The notes below the pieces were generated by a model, which worked only from the letters and a program-made list of their open reading frames with translations, was not told where the DNA came from and ran no database searches. The translations under genes were made by a program, and so were the position numbers. Below, piece after piece: positions 60,153-64,000 of a stretch of 64,000 nt of DNA (position 1 is its first letter; each line of letters opens with the position of its first letter). The stretch comes from Lewinellaceae bacterium. GTDB lineage: Bacteria; Bacteroidota; Bacteroidia; Chitinophagales; Saprospiraceae. The stretch covers positions 1 to 64,000 of the forward strand of contig JADJFA010000013.1 in NCBI GenBank assembly GCA_016708875.1, written 5' to 3'.

Positions 60153-62717
60153 ATGGTGGGCAACCTGACCCAAAGTGGCGCGAAACTCAAGCGCATTTTC
60201 ATAGAACCAAAACTCCCCGAGGGCCTGGCGCCGCTGGCTGAGCTTTCTCAAAATATCTGGTGGTGCTGGAACCACGAAGCCACCGAACTTTTCCAAAGCA
60301 TTGATCCGCAACAGTTTGTCGCGCATCAATACAACCCGGTAGCCCTGCTTGAAGACCTGAGCATCGAGCGTGCAACCGAACTATTGGTTGACAAAGATTT
60401 TGTTGCGCAGATGAAGCGCGTCCACAAATCATTCCGCGATTACATGGACAAAGCGCCCGCTAAATCAGGCGCCCAAATAGGCTACTTCTGCATGGAGTAC
60501 GGCATTCACCAAAGCCTACGCCTTTACTCTGGTGGTCTCGGTGTGTTGGCTGGTGACTACCTGAAAGAAATAAGCGACCGGAACGCCAATTTTGTCGCGG
60601 TGGGTTTGCTTTACCGTTATGGCTATTTCCAACAGGGCATTTCCCACAGCGGGGAGCAATTGCACCATTACGAACCGGTCAAATTCACCCAGCTCCCACT
60701 CCAACCCGTGCGCGATGTGCGCGGTGAATGGATCAAAATCCACGTCAACCTCAGCGGTCGTACGGTGTGGGCAAAGGTGTGGCAACTGCCCGTTGGCCGT
60801 ATGCCGCTCTACCTCCTCGATACGGATATTGACGACAATATCTGGGAAGACCGGAACATCACGCACCAGCTCTACGGAGGCGACAACGAGAACCGACTCC
60901 GTCAGGAAATACTGCTAGGCATCGGCGGACTTCGCGCACTAAAAGCCATTGGTATCAATCCCGATCTTTACCATTTGAACGAGGGCCACGCGGCATTTCT
61001 TGGCTTGGAGCGTCTGCGTAATTACATGAAAGACAATGGCTTAAGGTTTGAGGAAGCCCTTGAAGTGGTGCGTTCTACCCAACTTTTTACCACCCACACG
61101 CCCGTTCCAGCGGGTCACGATACTTTCTCGGAGGCTCTTTTGCGTGACTATCTTTTTGAGTACACCTATGCCCTCGACATCACTTGGGAAAACCTCATCG
61201 GTCTGGGCAGGTTGAATGCGCACGACCCGCTCGAACTTTTCAACGTGAGCCATCTTGCCATCCGAACCAGTCAGGAGATAAACGGTGTGAGCCGACTGCA
61301 CGGGGAAGTGAGCCAGCGGATGTTCCAGGAACTCAACCCCGACTACAATTTTGCCGAGAGCAATATCGGTTATGTCACCAATTCGGTGCATTTCCCGACT
61401 TGGGTAGCACGCGAGTGGCTGGATTTTTATGAGAAAAAATTGGGCAAAGAGATTTTACAAAACCAGACAGACAAGAAACTTTGGCAAAAAATCCACGATG
61501 TCCCCGATGGGGAAATTATGGATATTCGTCGCCTTTTGAAAAAACGACTGCTGGACTGGGTGCGTAAATCCCTGGCTGAAGACCTGATGCGCCGAGGTGA
61601 AAACCCGCGCAGCACCTTTGAAATTGTGAACGCCATCAAAGACAATGCGCTGGTATTTGGTTTCGCTCGCCGTTTTGCTACTTACAAACGCGCCACGCTG
61701 CTTTTCAGCAATGAAAAACGCCTTGCGGAGATCGTGAACAACCCGGATCGTCCCGTCATTTTCCTGTTTGCCGGAAAGGCGCACCCGGCGGATAAAGGCG
61801 GACAGGAATTTATACGTTTAGTGTACAACGTTACAAAAAACCCGTTATTTATGGGTAAAGTCATCTTCCTTGAAAACTACAGCATGGAAATGGCAAAACT
61901 GCTCGTGCAAGGAGTGGATGTTTGGCTCAACAACCCAACGCGGCCCAAAGAAGCCTCAGGCACCTCAGGCATGAAAGCGGTGATGAATGGGGTCATGAAT
62001 TTTTCCGTGCTTGATGGCTGGTGGTGTGAAGGCTATCGCCCAGGCGCAGGCTGGGCATTGCCAGAAAAAGATACTTACCCTGAGCAAGCGGCGCTGCAAA
62101 ACGAGCTGGACGCGGAGACGATCTACAATACGCTCGAAAACGACATCGTGCCAAGCTACTACGAGCAGGATAAAAACGGCGTTTCAAAGCGCTGGGTGAG
62201 CCACATTAAAAAGACCATTGCAGAAATCGCCCCGGAGTTCGTCATGGGCCGAATGCTGCAAGACTACCAGACTCGTTTTTACTCCAAACTCGCCAAGCAC
62301 AGCGAGCAACTCAAGCAAAATAAATACGCGCTGGCCAAGGAATTTGCGGCCTGGAAAATACGTGTTCGTCGCAGCTGGCAATCCATCGAACTGATTGATT
62401 TACAGGCGCCTGACACCTTTAACCGCTCCCTACCGCTCGGCGAAAAATTTGAAGCAACCGCCACCTTGAATCTTCAGGATTTGAGTACAGAAGATGTTGG
62501 ATTAGAAGTGGTTTTTTACAAACGGCTGTCCGAGACCGAACTTGAATTTCTGCTGGTGCAGGAATTGGATTCAAAAAAAACCAATTCGGCAGAAGTTGTT
62601 TATACCTGCTCCTTTGTGCCGCCCACCGCAGGTGTGTTCGAATATGGATTCCGGCTTTTCCCGAAGCACAAATTGCTTCCGCACAGGCAGGATTTTGGGT
62701 TGGTGAGGTGGTTGTGA
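60153..62717 (+). CDS. glgP: Alpha-glucan (glycogen) phosphorylase
   Basis: An 854-residue enzyme of the bacterial alpha-glucan phosphorylase family. The N-terminal DUF3417-type part (LPEGLAPLAELSQNIWWCWN) is followed by the substrate site with IGYFCMEYGIHQSLRLYSGG, LNEGHAAFLGLERL, and the C-terminal pyridoxal-phosphate site EASGTSGMKAVMNG, where Lys608 carries the cofactor. It releases glucose-1-phosphate from glycogen or maltodextrin using phosphate. There are no glycogen synthase or branching genes next to it. The start ATG at 60153 fits the promoter; length is usual for this subfamily (longer than E. coli-type). Confidence 0.93.
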   Translation: MVGNLTQSGAKLKRIFIEPKLPEGLAPLAELSQNIWWCWNHEATELFQSIDPQQFVAHQYNPVALLEDLSIERATELLVDKDFVAQMKRVHKSFRDYMDKAPAKSGAQIGYFCMEYGIHQSLRLYSGGLGVLAGDYLKEISDRNANFVAVGLLYRYGYFQQGISHSGEQLHHYEPVKFTQLPLQPVRDVRGEWIKIHVNLSGRTVWAKVWQLPVGRMPLYLLDTDIDDNIWEDRNITHQLYGGDNENRLRQEILLGIGGLRALKAIGINPDLYHLNEGHAAFLGLERLRNYMKDNGLRFEEALEVVRSTQLFTTHTPVPAGHDTFSEALLRDYLFEYTYALDITWENLIGLGRLNAHDPLELFNVSHLAIRTSQEINGVSRLHGEVSQRMFQELNPDYNFAESNIGYVTNSVHFPTWVAREWLDFYEKKLGKEILQNQTDKKLWQKIHDVPDGEIMDIRRLLKKRLLDWVRKSLAEDLMRRGENPRSTFEIVNAIKDNALVFGFARRFATYKRATLLFSNEKRLAEIVNNPDRPVIFLFAGKAHPADKGGQEFIRLVYNVTKNPLFMGKVIFLENYSMEMAKLLVQGVDVWLNNPTRPKEASGTSGMKAVMNGVMNFSVLDGWWCEGYRPGAGWALPEKDTYPEQAALQNELDAETIYNTLENDIVPSYYEQDKNGVSKRWVSHIKKTIAEIAPEFVMGRMLQDYQTRFYSKLAKHSEQLKQNKYALAKEFAAWKIRVRRSWQSIELIDLQAPDTFNRSLPLGEKFEATATLNLQDLSTEDVGLEVVFYKRLSETELEFLLVQELDSKKTNSAEVVYTCSFVPPTAGVFEYGFRLFPKHKLLPHRQDFGLVRWL

Positions 62718-62721
62718 TGGG

Positions 62722-62766
62722 CGGTTTATTGACTTGGTGACTCCGTGTCACCAGGTCAATAAACCG
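62722..62766 (+). terminator. 19-bp hairpin after the phosphorylase gene
   Basis: CGGTTTATTGACTTGGTGAC pairs with GTCACCAGGTCAATAAACCG, one mismatch, five-base loop, followed by GGCTTTTCGG. It starts five bases after the stop. Confidence 0.65.
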
Positions 62767-62861
62767 GGCTTTTCGGTGACAATTCCGCAAGTTTCCGTCC
62801 TGACCGGGCGTTATTCTAAAGCCTTGTAATTTTCAATTATTTCAGGCTGTCGAATCTGCGC

Positions 62862-62869
62862 TATTTTTG
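62862..62869 (+). promoter_or_regulatory. -7 box (TATTTTTG) of the SPOR-OmpA gene
   Basis: TATTTTTG fits TAnnTTTG and lies 29 bases before the ATG at 62899. Confidence 0.55.
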
Positions 62870-62898
62870 CATTGATTTTCACCGCAAAAACTTTTCTC

Positions 62899-63657
62899 AT
62901 GACTCGATTTTTCCTTGCCGTATTATCCCTCTCGGCATTTTTTACTTGTGGCAATCAACTGATTGCGCAAGATTTTCGAGTACAAATAGCGGCCTACGGG
63001 GAGCGTATGAAGCCTTCCTTTTTTCAGGAGCGCGGTATCGAAAATTATGTAGAAACCACCGACCAACTTGGGCTTTACCGGTACTTTGCCGGGGCGTACA
63101 AAACCCGCGATGAGGCCGAAGTAGTCCGCAAAGAAGTAGCCGCCAAAGGCTTTCCTTATGCGCTCATTATTGATTTAGAGGAACAACGTGTGCTCTGTGG
63201 GGCTGGTTGCCCGTACTTCCGCAACGGCACGGTGTATGTGAAAGACCCACAACGGCAGGAAACGACCAACACGATCTATTTTGAGTTTGGTCGCTACAGT
63301 CTCACGTCCGATGCAAAGGCGGTACTCAATCGTTTTTTCGAACAATTGCGCGACAACCCCGCCCTCAAACTTAAAATCCATGGCTTTACCGATGGGGTAG
63401 GAAGCCGGGAAGCGAACCTGCGTCTATCTGCCAACCGCTCTCGTTCAGCACGTAACTATCTGGCTTACAAAGGAATTCGTGTGGATCGTATGCTGATGGA
63501 AGTGTTTGGGGAGGGCAATCCAGTATTGGCAAACAAGGACGAAGGCTACGATAAAACGGACTCTCCCGAAAACCGCAAATGGAACCGCCGCGTGGTGTTG
63601 CTGCTGGTCAATAGTTTTGGCGAAGCGGCTACGGATGATTCGGTAATCAGTAATTAA
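62899..63657 (+). CDS. SPOR-domain and OmpA-like cell-envelope protein
   Basis: A 252-residue exported protein (MTRFFLAVLSLSAFFTCG). Residues about 25-100 look like a SPOR peptidoglycan-binding fold (DFRVQIAAYGERMKPSFFQE, YRYFAGAYKTRDEAEVVRKE). A short stretch with CGAGC comes next, and residues about 130-245 form an OmpA-like domain (TIYFEFGRYSLTSDAKAVLN, LKIHGFTDGVGSREANLRLS, SRSARNYLAYKGI, ENRKWNRRVVLLL), which binds diaminopimelate-type peptide stems. SPOR plus OmpA in one chain should tie the outer membrane to the wall. The start ATG at 62899 fits the promoter. It converges on ruvA, whose end overlaps it. Confidence 0.87.
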   Translation: MTRFFLAVLSLSAFFTCGNQLIAQDFRVQIAAYGERMKPSFFQERGIENYVETTDQLGLYRYFAGAYKTRDEAEVVRKEVAAKGFPYALIIDLEEQRVLCGAGCPYFRNGTVYVKDPQRQETTNTIYFEFGRYSLTSDAKAVLNRFFEQLRDNPALKLKIHGFTDGVGSREANLRLSANRSRSARNYLAYKGIRVDRMLMEVFGEGNPVLANKDEGYDKTDSPENRKWNRRVVLLLVNSFGEAATDDSVISN

Positions 63658-64000
63658 TGCGTCCGGGGCTTCTTTGGTGAGTTTGCTTTTGAGATCCAGA
63701 ATGATCTGTTTGGCGGTTTTTGCGCCGATTCCTTTTACTTTTTGTAGCACATGGGCTTGTTCTCCGATGACGGCAGCTCGTACCTCGTCAACGGTCATGG
63801 AAGAAAGGATGAGTTGGGCCGTGGTGGCGCCTACGCCCGTTACGCCGATCAGTTGCACGAACATTCCGCGTTCCACTTGTGTGGCAAAACCGTAGAGTGT
63901 ATGGGAGTCTTCCTTTACGATGAGGTGTGTGTAAACGGTGGCTCGCTCTTGTCCCTGCAAAGCCGTGTAAGTGCTCAGCGGGATGTTCACATGAAAGCCT
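63445..64000 (-). CDS. ruvA: Holliday junction DNA helicase RuvA, partial; domain III missing
   Basis: The open frame runs from the window edge and reads VNIPLSTYTALQGQERATVY and YTHLIVKEDSHTLYGFAT, the end of domain I, then the two helix-hairpin-helix motifs of domain II (QLIGVTGVGATTAQLILS; LQKVKGIGAKTAKQIILDL). RuvA holds the four-way junction for RuvB-driven branch migration. About 15 residues after domain II the frame continues about 68 residues as the exact antisense of the SPOR-OmpA gene, with no sign of domain III (the RuvB-binding part). The real coding part probably ends near 63650. The N-terminal residues lie outside the window. Confidence 0.85.
   Translation of the reverse strand, partial: GFHVNIPLSTYTALQGQERATVYTHLIVKEDSHTLYGFATQVERGMFVQLIGVTGVGATTAQLILSSMTVDEVRAAVIGEQAHVLQKVKGIGAKTAKQIILDLKSKLTKEAPDALITDYRIIRSRFAKTIDQQQHHAAVPFAVFGRVRFIVAFVLVCQYWIALPKHFHQHTIHTNSFVSQIVTC

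Noticed and set aside
63445..63650. C-terminal extension of RuvA as a new domain
   Set aside because: It is exact antisense of the SPOR-OmpA gene and has no resemblance to domain III.

Overview
The window looks like a chromosome or contig segment of a Bacteroidota bacterium, probably near the Saprospiria. The evidence is a SusC/SusD/SusE glycan-uptake locus, type IX secretion (T9SS) tails, SPOR/OmpA and Omp85 outer-membrane proteins, DUF2851, DUF4331, DUF4350 and DUF5916 families, and promoters of the TAnnTTTG type that replace the proteobacterial -10 box. No rRNA, tRNA, CRISPR array, phage module or intact transposase was seen.

Layout. 1-9.4 kb: GNAT fragment, Omp85 barrel, pyrH, a radical SAM/SPASM protein, a J-domain protein, remains of a nuclease/toxin-like gene, aconitase, and an ECF sigma factor with its membrane partner. 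9.4-20 kb: ABC ATPase plus an ABC permease fused to an M1 peptidase, a CHRD protein, a DUF5916 protein and a glycosyltransferase. 20-31 kb: SPFH protein, broken M1 peptidase, TonB-dependent receptor, then an outer-membrane biogenesis operon (PPIase-like lipoprotein, SurA-like chaperone, BamA). 31-38.7 kb: sigma factor with a membrane/barrel protein, PH-like protein, glucosaminidase, rsmG with an overlapping repeat protein, and DUF2851. 38.7-46.6 kb: a beta-1,4-galactan utilisation locus (GH53 facing susE-susD-susC). 46.6-50.3 kb: DUF4350, thiL and a flippase-like membrane protein. 50.5-54.5 kb: two tandem DUF4331 genes separated by a C31 tract. 54.5-64 kb: hydrolase, flavin reductase, ATP-grasp protein, TetR/hydrolase pair, TonB-C-like protein, glycogen phosphorylase, SPOR-OmpA protein and partial ruvA.

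Three things stand out. The SusD protein carries an insertion of about 200 residues made of two modules homologous to those of the neighbouring SusE-like lipoprotein. Seven genes carry single-base frame breaks and an eighth (the nuclease-like remnant) two compensating ones; many breaks sit in G, A or T runs, which suggests base-calling or assembly error as much as true decay. Finally, intergenic spaces are filled with long perfect palindromes and with degenerate short-word repeats, the latter mostly inside same-strand gene pairs.
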